Assembly: GCF_010183535.1 (NCBI RefSeq)
Contig: NC_071332.1
Span: 20,832,001 to 20,896,000 of the forward strand
Reading direction: 5' to 3'
Length of the DNA stretch: 64,000 bases
From: Caenorhabditis remanei
Lineage: Eukaryota; Nematoda; Chromadorea; Rhabditida; Rhabditidae
Part shown: positions 1-13,821 of the stretch, in pieces
Layout: each line of letters opens with the position of its first letter
Numbering within the stretch: position 1 is the stretch's first letter
Program-made: the position numbers and the translations under genes
Notes under the pieces: generated by a model
Databases searched by the model: none
Told to the model about the DNA's origin: nothing
Seen by the model: only the letters and a program-made list of their open reading frames with translations

Positions 1-561
1 AATATCAACGTCGTCGCATCTTTTGGAGAACAATTTGCGCTTTCTATAAACTATTCATTTTTCTTTCTCTTGAATAAAAGAGATTTTAAAAATCCAAATA
101 GAATTCCTTACCATTCATAGGTCCTGCCGTTGGTGTTGGTAACGTAGAACCAATAGAAATGTTTTTATGTTTTTTGTCCAAATGAATAATCAGAAAGAAG
201 AAGAATAGGAAAAACGCAGCAAAAACAACTAGGTTTACTAATGCGATCAGCATTAGTTTACGGAATCGATTGGTCACTGTGTATCGGAGAATTCCAAAGT
301 GACGTTGCTTGCTGGGACACGAAATAAATTAGAAAAAGATATAGGAGGACTCACTCTACTACTCCAAACTCTGGTGGTGGGTTGGTGTCAATTATTTCTA
401 CAGTAATTGATTCTTCATTTGTTCCGGGAGCTGATGAACCAGAAGCAGAATCATTGGAGATGGTACCTGATTATTAAAATTAAACAGACAAAAGATCAAA
501 TTCTCTTACCACCTCTATGAGATTGAAGTTCTGCATGCATATTTTTTATTCTTGATATCAT
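1..561 (-). CDS. Type II membrane protein of the array family, 5' part (runs off left edge)
   Basis: Partial gene reading leftwards out of the window. Exons by splice signals and alignment to paralogs: 510-561 (MISRIKN start), 355-466 (acidic cytoplasmic part), 112-311 (HFGILRYTV-type tail, NRFRKLM, hydrophobic helix, then DKKH), and the start of the ectodomain exon at 1-43. The stalk is short and lacks the long Thr-rich run. It is closest to the gene at 61450-63485 on the opposite strand at the other end of the window, with the same exon 3 length (200 nt). The basic residues lie before the helix, so the predicted topology is N-in, C-out. The rest of the ectodomain is outside the window, so intactness cannot be judged. 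Confidence 0.75.
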
Positions 562-804
562 TACAGAAATAAGACCAAAATGTGGCAAAGGAAAGTGTAA
601 TACCTTTCGCCAGTTCCTGTTCGGTTAGATAACATACAGTGACTTATAGTTTCATCAAATGGGCGATCATAGATGCTTCTTCCCTTGTGAATTATAGCGG
701 AAGAAATGTATTATAAAAACACAATTAATACTACTACCTCGTGTACATAGCTGTAGATGAACTAACTAGCACAAACTATTTTTATAATTAAATATCTATC
801 TACG

Positions 805-1470
805 ATGAAAAATCTGCTTTGTAAAATTTCATCCTTTGTTTTCTTCAGTTTCCTCACTTTTACTCATCCGGACGGAAGTTTTCCTTCTAATCTTTACCAC
901 AAGAAACAAATACCATAATTCTAAAAGTCTTTCCAGAAAAATGGATTTCGACACATACACAACTGGAATATAATGTTCAAGACAATTGTCATGTGCTGTA
1001 GTTTTAGGTGAGTAAAACTCTTATGGCTCGATAGAATCAGTTCTTGCAGTATTATGAAGGAAGGAGTCGAATTCAACACTGTAAAGTATTGATCCATTAG
1101 AAGCAAATGTTGCTTTGAGTCTTTTTAATGTAGGTTACACATATACTAAATGAACAAAACGTGTTTTGTCCAAAGGGAGTCAGTCTTTGGAACAACGATC
1201 AATATGGTCTTTATACTATTCAATTCTCTATTGGTCTGAGGCTATCAAATTTGCATGCCTCTACAGCTTCATGGAATCTTCAAAAGTTCTGACTACATAT
1301 ACCAGAGATGGACTACATAAATCGAATGCAGTAATTTATCTAGAATCTACAGTGTCCAGTGAGTGAAACTTTGAACTAACTTTTAAACTTTTTGTTTCAG
1401 AAGGATCTTCAGTGGACTTCTGGATTCCTTATGATGATATGATGATCAATGCATTTTTCAGATAAAATAT
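805..1470 (+). pseudogene. Decayed divergent copy of the membrane family
   Basis: Two islands of similarity on the plus strand. Around 820-900 there is a remnant of a TM exon (reading SFVFFSFLTFT), like the antisense relics upstream of other units. At about 1180-1450 there are degraded versions of the last exons, ending in a VDFWIPYDD-like motif after a normal intron (donor near 1360, TTTCAG near 1400). Frames are interrupted and the middle exons are absent. An equally degraded inverted counterpart lies at 60430-60720. Confidence 0.55.
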
Positions 1471-1681
1471 TAGTGTTGGTAATCGTAGCAGGTTTTTCAG
1501 TAAAATGTTTAAAATTAAATGAAAGTTTTTCTGTAATAGTTCTTGAGAGCTCCTTTGATGGTTAATGGTTCTCTTTGAACCTGTGATAATTTCAACCATT
1601 AGAAAATAAACTTTCATTGAATAACGTTTTATTTCAGTATTGTTTAAATAAGGTTCATTTCCTCTAAGCGATTCTTCAAAT

Positions 1682-3810
1682 ATGCCATTTTTAATTTCAC
1701 GTATCTCACAAATTTATACTGAAAGGCAAGCCAGATTGGGTTAGTTGTTTATAACTTTTTATTATTTGCTAAAAATGTTTTCAGAAGCACTGCAAAATGA
1801 CAGTCAACAAATCAGTTCACTTCCATCGTCGTCATCTTCTCTCAACGCCCATACTGTCGATAACTCTAGAAATAAGTCTCATTCTGTAAAGAAAATGAAT
1901 ATAATTTCTCGTGTTCAAAAAATATATGCAGATCGGCAAGCCAGACTGAGTACAGTTTCCAATTAAATCAAATTATAATTTTCACTTATTTCAGATGCTT
2001 TGCAAATTCAATCTCGGCAACCTGATACAGTATCTGAACCATCTCCTTCCATACCAAATCAAGAACTAACTACTATTGAAAGTTCCAGAACTTCTACCGG
2101 ATCAACAATCGTATCAGATGAAGGTCCTGGAACTCGAACTAATTCTGATTTTGAGCCATTTTCCATCATTCGAAATACAGAACCGACAAGAGTGATTGTG
2201 TCAGAAACTAGTCCGGAGACCGAGTTCGAACCTGCAAAGTGAGTGTATTTTAAATCAAAAAACGTCTATCCTTCTTCAATTAAAAAATCGCATACCTTTT
2301 GATTTAAAATAATTCCTAAATTAAACTCAATCAACTGTTTTTAAACAAAATTGATTCCAGCAAACATCATCACTTTGGAATTCTGCATTACATCGTAAAC
2401 AACCGGTTTCGTAAAATAATGCTGGTATTATTTTTAAATCTGCTCCTTTTTGCCATATTCTTTGCTTCAATATTTCTCTTTTTTTACTTACAAAATCGGA
2501 ATGCTAAACCATCCGGAACTACTATTTCTCCAGATATTAGAGGTAAGAACTTTAATATATAATTATAAAGATTTGTTTCATTTTTTAGAATTTTGTCTAC
2601 CAAATGAAAAGTCTACATTCCTGTTCGCATATTCAAATGATTTGACTGCGGAACAAGTTCTGAAGACATGGAGAAACCTATCATCTAACTTAAGTGAAAA
2701 ATCTTACAGCACATTTGCGCTGACCCGGTTTGACACTGCGATGTATAAAAACATAACTTGGAAAACAGATGTCAAGTATTAATGTTTTCGTGTACTCATT
2801 TAACTTCAGTATTTTAGTGGATTCAACAGTTCTCTATCGAGCAATCTTCCAAATGAAACAGAGGCCATTTTAGATCCAGAAATGGGCAGTGATCTTTTCC
2901 AAGTGCTTAATGTATATTAGTCATTATTCTTTTAAAATTTGAACAATAAATTTCAGGATTTTTTCAATAGTGAAATAGAACATTGCGGAACAAAAATATT
3001 TGTTCTGATGAAACGTCTCCCAAGTGACACCGACATCTCTGTTTTGGTTTCTACCCTCCAAAAATTTCGGGTTCAAATTACAATTGTTATATCACAGAAC
3101 CCTTTTGGTGGATTATATCAAGATTCAATATACAAACTAGCTAGTGAGACCAATGGAATCTGTTTGTTTGCGGAGGATGAAAGGTTTCGAGATGTAAGCG
3201 TAACTTCTAGAATTTATGTATATTGCTTTTCAGACACCCGCATGGCTACCTTCCATATGGCCTTTATATTTGGTGTATTCATTCAATGCAGTAGTTACAA
3301 AATCTGGAACCGTGACACTTCCACCATTTAATTCTCAATTATTCGGAGACTATTACATTTGCATGACTCTGCAGGACCATGGTATTATTGACACTTTCTA
3401 ATAAGCAAAACATTTTCATTTCAGGACCACTAGACACGTTCAGAATGGTCAACTTAGCGTGGTATAATGAGAAATCCTCAACATCAGATTCGTTTGAAGA
3501 GAATGTTACATCTCATGCTCATTATGTAAGATCTCATAACTCCTCCACTTTTAAAATGTCTGTCTACCTTTAGGGAGACACCACGTATATCAGAAAAGGT
3601 CCGTACCCATTGGATGCTGTCCCTTACCATATGACACTTGGATTTGAGTACTCAGAAGACAAAAGCAACATTCTTCAGATCAGAATATACAGTGTGAAGT
3701 GAGCAAACCTTTTAAATTGCTCCGGAAAATTTGGTTTCAGATCGGTGGACGTCTGGGTTCCTTATGATGGTTACAGCGCCATCGACTACTGGGTTGCACC
3801 TGCAAACTGA
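1682..3810 (+). CDS. Type II membrane protein with vWA-like ectodomain (long cytoplasmic tail subtype)
   Basis: Eleven exons: 1682-1739, 1785-1949, 1995-2238, 2361-2542, 2589-2775, 2818-2911, 2957-3193, 3234-3381, 3425-3525, 3574-3698, 3741-3810, giving 536 aa. The cytoplasmic region carries two copies of an ISR-x-x-x-IY-x-x-RQAR motif, in exons 1 and 2, and is Ser/Thr/Glu rich. Exon 4 holds HHHFGILHYIV, NRFRK and the TM helix. The stalk is short. The ectodomain includes CGTKIFVLMKRLPSDTD and an LASETNG motif, resembling the second half of a von Willebrand A fold; this is inference, with no database search. The last exon is 36 nt longer than in paralogs, adding a 12-residue tail. Its mirror paralog is 58217-60210. 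Function unknown; cell-surface recognition or adhesion is plausible. Confidence 0.85.
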
Positions 3811-3971
3811 AGGTGAGAAAGCACGATGTTGGTGTGAATGTTATTGTTTTTCATCGGTATGCATAATACGATTATAATATTGTCATAAGAAAAATGTTCA
3901 TTGCCAATGAATCATTATTTTATAATAAAACCATGATGAAGACTCAATATTAATTTATCGTTTGAATTTTC

Positions 3972-3975
<4 letters not shown>

Positions 3976-4021
<46 letters not shown>
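3976..4021. repeat. (AAT)n microsatellite, left part
   Basis: A pure AAT tract directly before the Helitron at 4022. It continues on the far side of the element at 5704, so the Helitron inserted into one microsatellite. Confidence 0.9.
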
Positions 4022-5845
<1,824 letters not shown>

Positions 5846-5909
5846 TACTGTCGAAATAGGTATGCTATGTTTAAGTAATAAACGAATGCCATTTCTTGAT
5901 TTAAAAGAT

Positions 5910-6095
5910 TCAGTGTTCAGGTTCAAACTCAGTCTCCGGACTAGTTTCAGACATAATCACTCTGGTTGCATCTGTTTTTGGTATGATTGAAAATGGTTCA
6001 GAATTTGAATTAGTTTGAGTTAGAGGAACTTCATGTGATACGATTGTTGATCCGGTAGAAGGTCTAGAACCTTCAACTGTAGCAGTTCTGAAGAG
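5910..6095 (-). pseudogene. Solitary cytoplasmic exon of the membrane family
   Basis: The minus strand reads SRPSTGSTIVSHEV and SETSPETEFEPE, matching exon 3 of the genes at 1682-3810 and 58217-60210. No neighbouring exons of the same gene are present, so it is an isolated exon left by rearrangement. The next 350 bp (6100-6450) hold nothing recognisable. Confidence 0.7.
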
Positions 6096-6469
6096 GTTTA
6101 TAGGGTTGGTGAGCCCAAACCACTTCAAGAGGTGAGAGAGACAGTAACAAGACCATACAAAATTTTATTATTGTACTCCCAAAGGTCGAGCATCATGGTT
6201 ATAGAGTTCTAGGATCCGGTGCCATTGTGGGCTTACTTCCGATACTAATTGATTGCAAGATTTGCAAAAATAGCTTACACCGACGGTGACACGTAGCAAT
6301 GGTCGTCCAAATGTGGGTATGTCGCACGTGTCACTCGGTTAGTGGGCTCAGCTTTTGAGGGTAACAGTTAGCAGCGAGCTCTTTGGAAAACGCGTAGAAA
6401 AATGTTGATTACTATATTAGTGTTAATGCTGTCTTTAAAAGTGAACCTTAATCAGATATTGACCGAAAG

Positions 6470-6660
6470 ATTCCGCTGTAGTCGGTGCAATTTTTGTTGT
6501 TTCTGTCCTGGCTGGTACATATGTGGTAATTCTTTCAGAATTGTGATAATTGTTTCTGTGATAAAGACCAGAAAGATATCAGCCGTTAGGATGACAGTAA
6601 AAATGAGAAAGCTGAAGAAAACAAGGAATGGAATTTCACGAAGCCGATTTTACTATAAAA
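6470..6660 (-). pseudogene. Antisense TM-exon relic upstream of the 7001 gene
   Basis: The minus strand reads NRLREIPFLVFFSFLIFTV followed by a Lys/Glu/Gln-rich stretch. It is a diverged version of the family's TM exon, facing away from the plus-strand gene. Similar copies lie upstream of other units (about 11040, 14660, 18290 and 29575). In this copy, stop codons lie just upstream of the conserved part and no other exons follow, so it is probably non-functional. Confidence 0.55.
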
Positions 6661-7000
6661 ACAGTTTATTGAAGTCACAATTTCTTCTTATCTTTTATAG
6701 CGGAAGAAATTGGTTATTAAAAAAATCGTTAATACATTGTGCCTTAGTTAATAAAAAACTCTCTGACTCAGTTGGTTCTCACACATGGCCCTAATATTAA
6801 TGGTGTTTTTACGATCCATTTATTCTATTCTTTAAGATAAGAAGAAATCGTGAACGCCCAATTTGATGAGACTATTATTCACGGAATGTTATCTAACCGG
6901 TCAAAAAATATCGAGAGGCATCACACATTCCTTGCAACATTTTGGTCTTATTTCAAGTGCCTTCAACACTGATTCCACTTCTGTTTCACCAGCTCCCGGA

Positions 7001-10000
7001 ATGAAAGAAAAACGAACTACTGTAGAAATAATTGACACTGACCCTCCATCAGAGTTTGAACAAGTGGAGTGAGTCCTCTTATACAGTACTCGCCATAAAG
7101 AATGCAACAAGTTGTTTTTCGAAGCTTACTTCATTGAATGGCGGTAGTAAACTTTATTAGTGTGAGTCGAAATAACTAGTGGTCGCATTCTGTATGGCCA
7201 GTATTGTATACCTCTCTAATATATTTTATGTCCCAGCAAGCAACGTCACTTTGGAATCCTCCACTACACCGTGACCGATCGATTCCGTAAACTGATGTTT
7301 ATCGCATTGGTTAACTTAGTTATTCTCACTGGGGTTTTCCTATTTCTATTTTTTCTGATTACTCGGTTGGACAAAAAACATGAAGACATTCCTATAAGTT
7401 CTACGCCTCATACTTATTTGGACATCACGACTACTTCTGCACCAACTACTTCTACCCCAACTACTTCTACACTTACTACTTCTGCACTAACTACTTCTAC
7501 ACCAACTACTTTTACATCAACTACTTCTATATCAACTACTTCTACACTAACTATTCCTACACCAACTACTTCTACACCATCTACTCATACACCATCTACT
7601 TCTACACGGACTACTTCTACACCAACTACTTTTAAACCAATAACAAAAACTACAACAGCTCCCTTTTCCACTACATCGAGACCTTTCGGTGAGTTCCTAT
7701 CCGTATCTGAAGATTTTATTTTTCACCCCCTCTCTTTAAATCACGTTGGTATGAGGATGCCGATTTCGGTAGGCGGAGCTTCGCCAAAAATGTCGATAAT
7801 TCTGTCAAAAAATTTGAGGTGCAGTCATTTTTTGAATAACTTTTTTCGTTGTTGAGATTTTGAAAAAATTCTTTTTTTAATTTACTTCAAAAGTTAATAC
7901 GGATGTGGCGACTCGGAGGGGGTGTGTTCGGAGTATTCAGACCAAAGTTATGGGCACAAAACCGAGAGCAACTTTTTCCTCCAAAATAAATGGCTTGAGA
8001 AATTCTCGATTTTCGCCGTTTCCTATTTCTTACGGCGCCAGCTTTGAACATTTCTGTGGGATTTTCTGGACTTAAGATCTCTGAAAATCTGGCTATCGAG
8101 ACATGTAAAAATTATTTGGATATCTGGAAAAATAAGATTTACAGCCATAAAAGTGTGAGCTCAACTTTTTTTCTCGAATTTTTCACTTTTCTTTTCATAA
8201 CTCGAGTTGTATTAAACCGACAGTTTTGGAATTTGGTACAATTATGTAACTTGGCACGGGGAAGATGGCTGAAAAATCAGATTTCAAATCGGATCTGATG
8301 GCTTCGAGTTAAACTAAAATAACCTCAAAAAATGAGCAAATGTAAAAATGACGTAAAAATGACGTGACGGAATGGATAATGGAATTTTAAATTTCAAGGT
8401 TTTTTTTACTTTTTCAAAAATCATTTCTTAAATTATTTTTCTCATTTCTTAATTTATTTATGCAGAATGGTCCGTCAATCTAAAGCGCAAACAGAAAATC
8501 GAAAGGAAAGTTTAAAAAATCAAGAAAAAATATTGAGCTCACACGGCAAAGCTCCGCCCACCGAAATCGCTTACGTCATGCAGTACCGGACAAAAAGGTA
8601 TCAACTTCGGCTGTTTTCAGTTAAAAATGACCAACTTTGAGAGTGTATTTCGGTGTCACCTGATTGTTCAACAAATTTCAATTTGTATGGGTTAGACAGA
8701 GCGAAAATAAAACATAATAATTTTTGTAGTTAACCATTTTTTCGTAGTTGCACAACCAGAAAAGTTAGAGGTCGTTAAAGTAATTTCTCCCTGAAATCGA
8801 CTAATTTCAATGCAAATTAGCAAAATTTTGGAGATTTTCACTTTGACAACCTATAACTTTAAAGACAGTGTTCCTACAAAAAAGTGGTCAACTTCAAAAA
8901 TGCTGCGCTATGTTTTCTCTGTTCAGTCCATACAAAATTGAGTTTATCGGACAATCAGGTGACACCGAAATACACTGTCAAAGAGGCATTTTCCACTAAA
9001 AACAGCAAAAATTGATACCTTTTTGTCCGGTACTGTACCTATTGGATTCAAAGAGTTTTTTTTGACCAAATCATTAGCCGACTGTAACTCACTCAGTTTT
9101 GCAAAATTTTTGGATCCGAAAAAGGAAATGTGTAGAAAAAAACCTTTATCGAACCATGTAAAATTAAAAGCAATTTTAGTCGGTAAAACTTTCAGTAACC
9201 CGAATTTTGTTGTTTTTGGTAATATGGGATTCACTCGGTTTCCTGTCCTGGGAACTGGATTTACTCAATTGTTTTGAGTTTTTGACACCGATCTAAACCT
9301 TTCGAGATCTAATCAAAGAAAAATGCCGAGTTTTTCAATCGAACACATGAAAATTCATTGTTTTGAACTCAAAAGCTTGAATCTTGGTAATATATTCAGC
9401 TTTCACTTGCCACTTATTAAAAACAAACTTTTGAGTGTAAAACTTGCTAAGCACCGGGCTCGAGGCGCAGCCGAGTCTGGCGGAGCGAGCCGTCAGGCTC
9501 GGGACGCTAGTCTGATTTTCTAGACTATGCTGATTGCAAACGAAATCAGAAGTCTACATTTTTCTTCGCGTATTCCCATGGTCTCACAGCAGATCAAGTC
9601 TTGAACACCTGGAATTTCACCTCAGAGAACTTAAATTCTTGTTTTGAAACCTATTCATCAGGACAAATTGACGTGACGAATGATATTTATTCAATTACTT
9701 CCAGCGGCAGTTTCAGGTTAGTGAGACAGTTAAATCGAATTGAGTTTTTTCTTTCAGTGGAATATATGATGCTTTATTAAACGGTCTTCCGAAATCAGCA
9801 GAGTCGATTAAAGACCCGTCAGAAAGTAATGATGTGTTATTTTTTATTGATGTAGGTTGTCATGTTACAAAATAATATATTTGTATTTGTTTCAGGCCTT
9901 TTTCGAAAGTGAAGTGACCTATTATGGAGCAACTCTTTTTATTATTACTAAACGACTTCCTACAGACAACGATATCTCTGACTTAGTCTTCAAGCTCCAA

Positions 10001-10726
10001 ACATATCATGCTTATGTCACATTAGTTGTATCTGAGAACTCATTAGGTGGGTCGTCACCGGAACCATTGTACAGATTGGCAAGCGAAACAAATGGACTCT
10101 GTATTTTCACGGAAGATGATAACATTCAACAGGTATGGATCATTCTTCTAGTCTCAAAATACTGGGTTTTACATCAGACACCCACTTGGCTACCATCCAT
10201 CTGGCCTACATATCTGGTGTATTCGTTCAATGCAGAAGTGGCAAATTCTGGATCTACCACTCTTCCAATTTTCAATTCTCCGCTGGTTGGATATTACTAC
10301 ATTTGCATGACTCTACAGGACCATGGTATCATATAAATTCGTGATTTTGCTGACACATTGAATTTTAGGAATCTTGGACAAATTCAGAATGATTCACTTG
10401 GATTGGAGCAACAACGAATCATCAAATTCTGGATCATTCAAAGAAACTTTAGAATCGCATACTGCTATATATGTAACATAAAATTTGTATTCCGAGAGAT
10501 GATGTCAAAGTTTTAGGGGAACACCACGTATGTCAGGAAAGGCCCTTTCAAATTGGATGATGTCCTTTACAACATGACACTTGGATTTGAGTACTCGTAT
10601 GGCAAAACCAATATTCTTCAGATCAGAATATACAGTGTTAGGTAAAAACAATTATCTGTTATCATTTCAGTTGCGATAAATATAAATTTAAGCGCCGTCG
10701 ACTTCTGGGTACCATACAACGATTGA
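7001..10726 (+). CDS. Type II membrane protein with long Thr-rich stalk; Helitron in intron
   Basis: Exons from ATG 7001: 7001-7068, 7237-7688, 9524-9716, 9758-9851, 9896-10132, 10178-10325, 10369-10472, 10517-10641, 10693-10726; these sum to 484 aa. The usual first exon (MISRIKN) and its intron are deleted, so the start is uncertain: an in-frame ATG at 6866 would extend the frame through former promoter sequence. Exon 2 has the NRFRK-TM module and then the longest stalk of the array, about 17 TTST/PTTS-type repeats, probably O-glycosylated. Intron 1 carries a MITE and intron 2 a 1.8-kb Helitron with its own nested MITE. The acceptor of the last exon is TTTAAG instead of TTTCAG, which may weaken splicing. 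It could be a gene in decline. Confidence 0.65.
7084..7206. mobile_element. Short mariner-type MITE in intron
   Basis: Terminal inverted repeats CAGTACTCGCCAT and ATGGCCAGTATTG, flanked by TA at 7082-7083 and 7207-7208. It is absent from the same intron in paralogs. Confidence 0.75.
7723..9510 (+). mobile_element. Non-autonomous Helitron, copy 2
   Basis: Same termini as the element at 4022-5703: TCACCCCC at the 5' end, and a hairpin (CGAGCC-GTCA-GGCTCG) then CTAG at the 3' end. It sits in the intron after the Thr-rich exon of the 7001 gene, between T and T rather than the usual A and T. It lacks the ACGTCC MITE found in copy 1 and instead carries a mariner-type MITE. Confidence 0.85.
8581..9035. 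mobile_element. Palindromic mariner-type MITE nested in Helitron 2
   Basis: It starts CAGTACCGGACAAAAAGG and ends with its complement. TA follows the right end; the left flank is TG, so the TA duplication is degraded. Internal sequence pairs along much of its length. The same family is seen at 45262-45676 and 55961-56266, with half copies near 45130 and 53090. Confidence 0.75.
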
Positions 10727-11034
10727 TGTGCGACCAGGGTGTAGAGAAAATAAAGAATTGAAGCATACTACAAAAACTAGATCACAATAATAATATTAAT
10801 TGTTTTTTATCGAGAGTTTCAATGATATGAGCTTATTAAGACCAAAATAGGCACTAAGTTCAGTATTCAAATTTCATGTGGAAAATGTATGTGATAAATA
10901 AATTACAAATGAATATTTTTCTGTGTCGATGTTTCTTCTCCGCCAGAATTGGGATAACCGATGCTTGATGTATTTTTGAACTCTACGTATTTTCTTCCTC
11001 GAACTACGAAATTTAAACATGTTCATTTTCTGTA

Positions 11035-11150
11035 GTTCATGCGTTAGGATGACCGAAAAAATAAGGAAACTGAAGAAAACAAAGAATGAAATTTCACGAA
11101 GCCGATTTTTCTTAATATATGAAGCGATTTTATAATAAAAACAGTTTATT
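11035..11150 (-). pseudogene. Truncated antisense TM-exon relic
   Basis: The minus strand retains only the NRLREIS and FFSFLIF part of the relic described at 6470-6660. The rest is missing. Confidence 0.5.
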
Positions 11151-11172
11151 GAAGGTTCTGCGTCTTGGTTGT

Positions 11173-11490
11173 TCCTGTCCGGTTAGATAACATTCAGCGA
11201 CTAATAGTTTTATGAAATTGGGCGGTTCATATTTTTTTCTTATCTTGTATAGCGGAAGAATTTGGTTGTAAAAGAATCGTTGATACATAGTGCCTTAGTT
11301 AGTAAAAAACTCTCTTACTTAGTTGGGTCATCTGCAGGTTGAGAAGTCAAAACTGTTAACATATGGCCCTGATGTTAATGATGTTTTTACAAAAAATTTC
11401 TTCCGCTATAACTCTCCCGGGAAAAAGAATTTTGACCGCCCAATTTGATAAAACTGTCGGTCACTGAATGTTATCTAACCGGACAGGAAC
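11173..11490. repeat. Upstream palindrome of the 11542 unit
   Basis: Left arm about 11173-11274 (TCCTGTCCGGTTAGATAACA, later GGGCGG and CTTATCTTGTATAGCGG). Right arm about 11397-11490 (CCGCTATAACTC, CGCCCAATTTGAT, TGTTATCTAACCGGACAGGA). The loop is about 120 bp. The same palindrome precedes other family members. Confidence 0.65.
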
Positions 11491-11541
11491 TATCGAGAGA
11501 AGTTACACTTTCGTTGGCAACATTTTGGTCTTATTTCTATC

Positions 11542-13169
11542 ATGATATCAAGAATTAAAATATTAATGCAAATTTTCAATCTCGAAAAGGTGGTAAGAAT
11601 ATTTGATTTTCTGTTTAATTTGAAAACACAAGTACCGTCAACAATGATTCTGTTTCTGTTTCATCAGCTCCCGAAATAATAGAAGAACCAATATATGACG
11701 AAATCTATGACCCTACCCCACCATCAGAGTTTGAACAAGTGGAGTGAGTTATCTTATATATATATTTCTAATTCATTTATGTTCTAGCAATCAATGTCAC
11801 TTTGGAATTCTCCGCTATATAGTGACCAATCGATTTCGTACTCTAATACTGATAGCATTAGTTAGCTTAGTTGTTGTTCTTTTCATATTTGTCTCAACTA
11901 CTTCTGCCACTACGACAAATCCTTTCGGTGAGTTCCTATCCGTATCTAAAGATTTTTTTTTAATTTTTAGACCGTACTGATTGCTCCCCGAATCAGAATT
12001 CCAAATTTTTCTTTGCGTATTCCAATTATTTCACAGCAGATCAAGTCTTGAACACCTGGAAATCTTTTTCAAACAACTCAAATTTATTTTTTGAAACCTA
12101 TGCATTAGGACGATTTGATATGGTGGACAACTTGAATCAAAGTATTGTGACATTTGTTTCAAGCAACAGTTTCAAGTTAGTGAGGCAATTAAATCGAATT
12201 AAGTATTTTCTTACAGTGTAACAAATAGCTTGTTACTGAACAATCTTCCGGATCCATCAGAGTTGATTAAAGACCCGTCAGAAGGTAGTGGAGTATTGGA
12301 TATTATTGATGTAGGTAATATTATCACAAAAAAAACATTTGTATGTGTTTCAGCTCTTTTTCGACTCTGACGTGGCACATTGTGGAGCAACTCTTTTTAT
12401 TCTCACAAAACTTTATCCTAGAGACACCTCTATCGATGACTTAGTCTTCAAGCTCCAAAAATATCATGCTTATGTCACATTCATTGTATCTGAGAACTCA
12501 TTTGGTGGGTCACAACCAAGGTACAGATTGGCAAGCGAAACTAATGGACTTTGTATTTTCACGGAGGATGATAAGATTCAAGAGGTATGGATCAGTCCTC
12601 TAACTTCAAAATACTAGTTTTTGCATCAGATACCCTTTTGGCTACCATCCATTTGGCCTTCATATTTGGTGTATTCATTCAATGCAAAAGTTTCAAGTTT
12701 TGGATCTCTCATGCTTCCAAACTTTAATGCTCCATTGGTCGGAGACTATCACATTTGCATGACTCTACAGGACCATGGTATTATTTAAAACCGTGATTTT
12801 GCTGACTCATTGAATTGCAGAAGCCTTGGACACATTCAGAATGATTCACTTGGATATTTGGAGCAGCCAGCAAGATCGGGATCATTCGAAGAAACTTCAA
12901 AATCACATGCTGCTATATATGTAACACAACACTTGTATTCCAAGAGTTAGAATAAAAGTTTTAGGGTAAAATCACGTATATCAGAAAAGGCCCTTTCACA
13001 TTGGATGCAGTTTATTACTACTTGAGACTTGGATTTGAGTACTCGGATGAGGAAACCCATATTCTTCAGATCAGAATATATAGCGCTAGGTAAAAACAAT
13101 TTGCTGTTAGCATTTCACTTGCAATAAATGTAAATTTCAGCGCCGTCGACTTCTGGGTACAACGATTGA
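11542..13169 (+). pseudogene. Frameshifted member of the membrane family
   Basis: All exon positions are recognisable: 11542-11592, cytoplasmic exon near 11636-11745, 11788-11927, 11971-12175, 12217-12310, 12354-12584, 12630-12777, 12821-12920, about 12965-13090, 13139-13169. There are four lesions. One base is missing in exon 1. The acceptor before exon 2 is ACAAG instead of ACAG. Exon 8 is 4 nt short. Five bases are lost in the last exon, so VPYND is not read. The TM exon has also lost the end of the helix and the DKKH part, so TM length is reduced. Best read as a pseudogene. Confidence 0.75.
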
Positions 13170-13821
13170 TTTGCGACCAGGGTGTGGAGAAAATAAAGAA
13201 TTGAAGCATACTACAAAAACTAGATCACTATAATAATTGTTTTTATGGTCAGTTCTGATGATTGAAGCCTAATAAGACCAAAACAGGCAGTAAGTTTAGT
13301 ATTCAAATTTCATGTGGAAAATGTATGTAATAAATAGATTAAAAATGAATATTTTTGTATCGATGTTTCTTCTCTGCCAGAATTGGGATAACCGATGTTC
13401 GATGTTATTTTAAACTCTACGTCTTTTCTTCCTCGAACTACAGAATTTAAACATTTTCACTATCTGTAGTTCATGTGTTTTTGTTCATTTATTCATACAT
13501 CTCTGTTTTTTCTGTCTTGATAAATGTCCGTTCAATAACGATTTTCAATAAACTTATAGGTCAAATCGAAGAAAATAAAAAACTCAGCAATACCTATTGT
13601 TTATTTGTGTCCTACGAAAACTGTCTTGTTTTGTCTTAATTTCCCGATAACACAATTTGTCATTAGAAAAATGTTCATTGCCAGTGAATTATTATTTTAG
13701 AATAAAAAATGATGAAGACTCAATATTAATTTATTGTTCGAATTTTCTATAATAACCATTGTCGAAATTCCGCGATAAAAATAAGCCACACCCTCTATCC
13801 GGCAATGATATTGGACAAACT

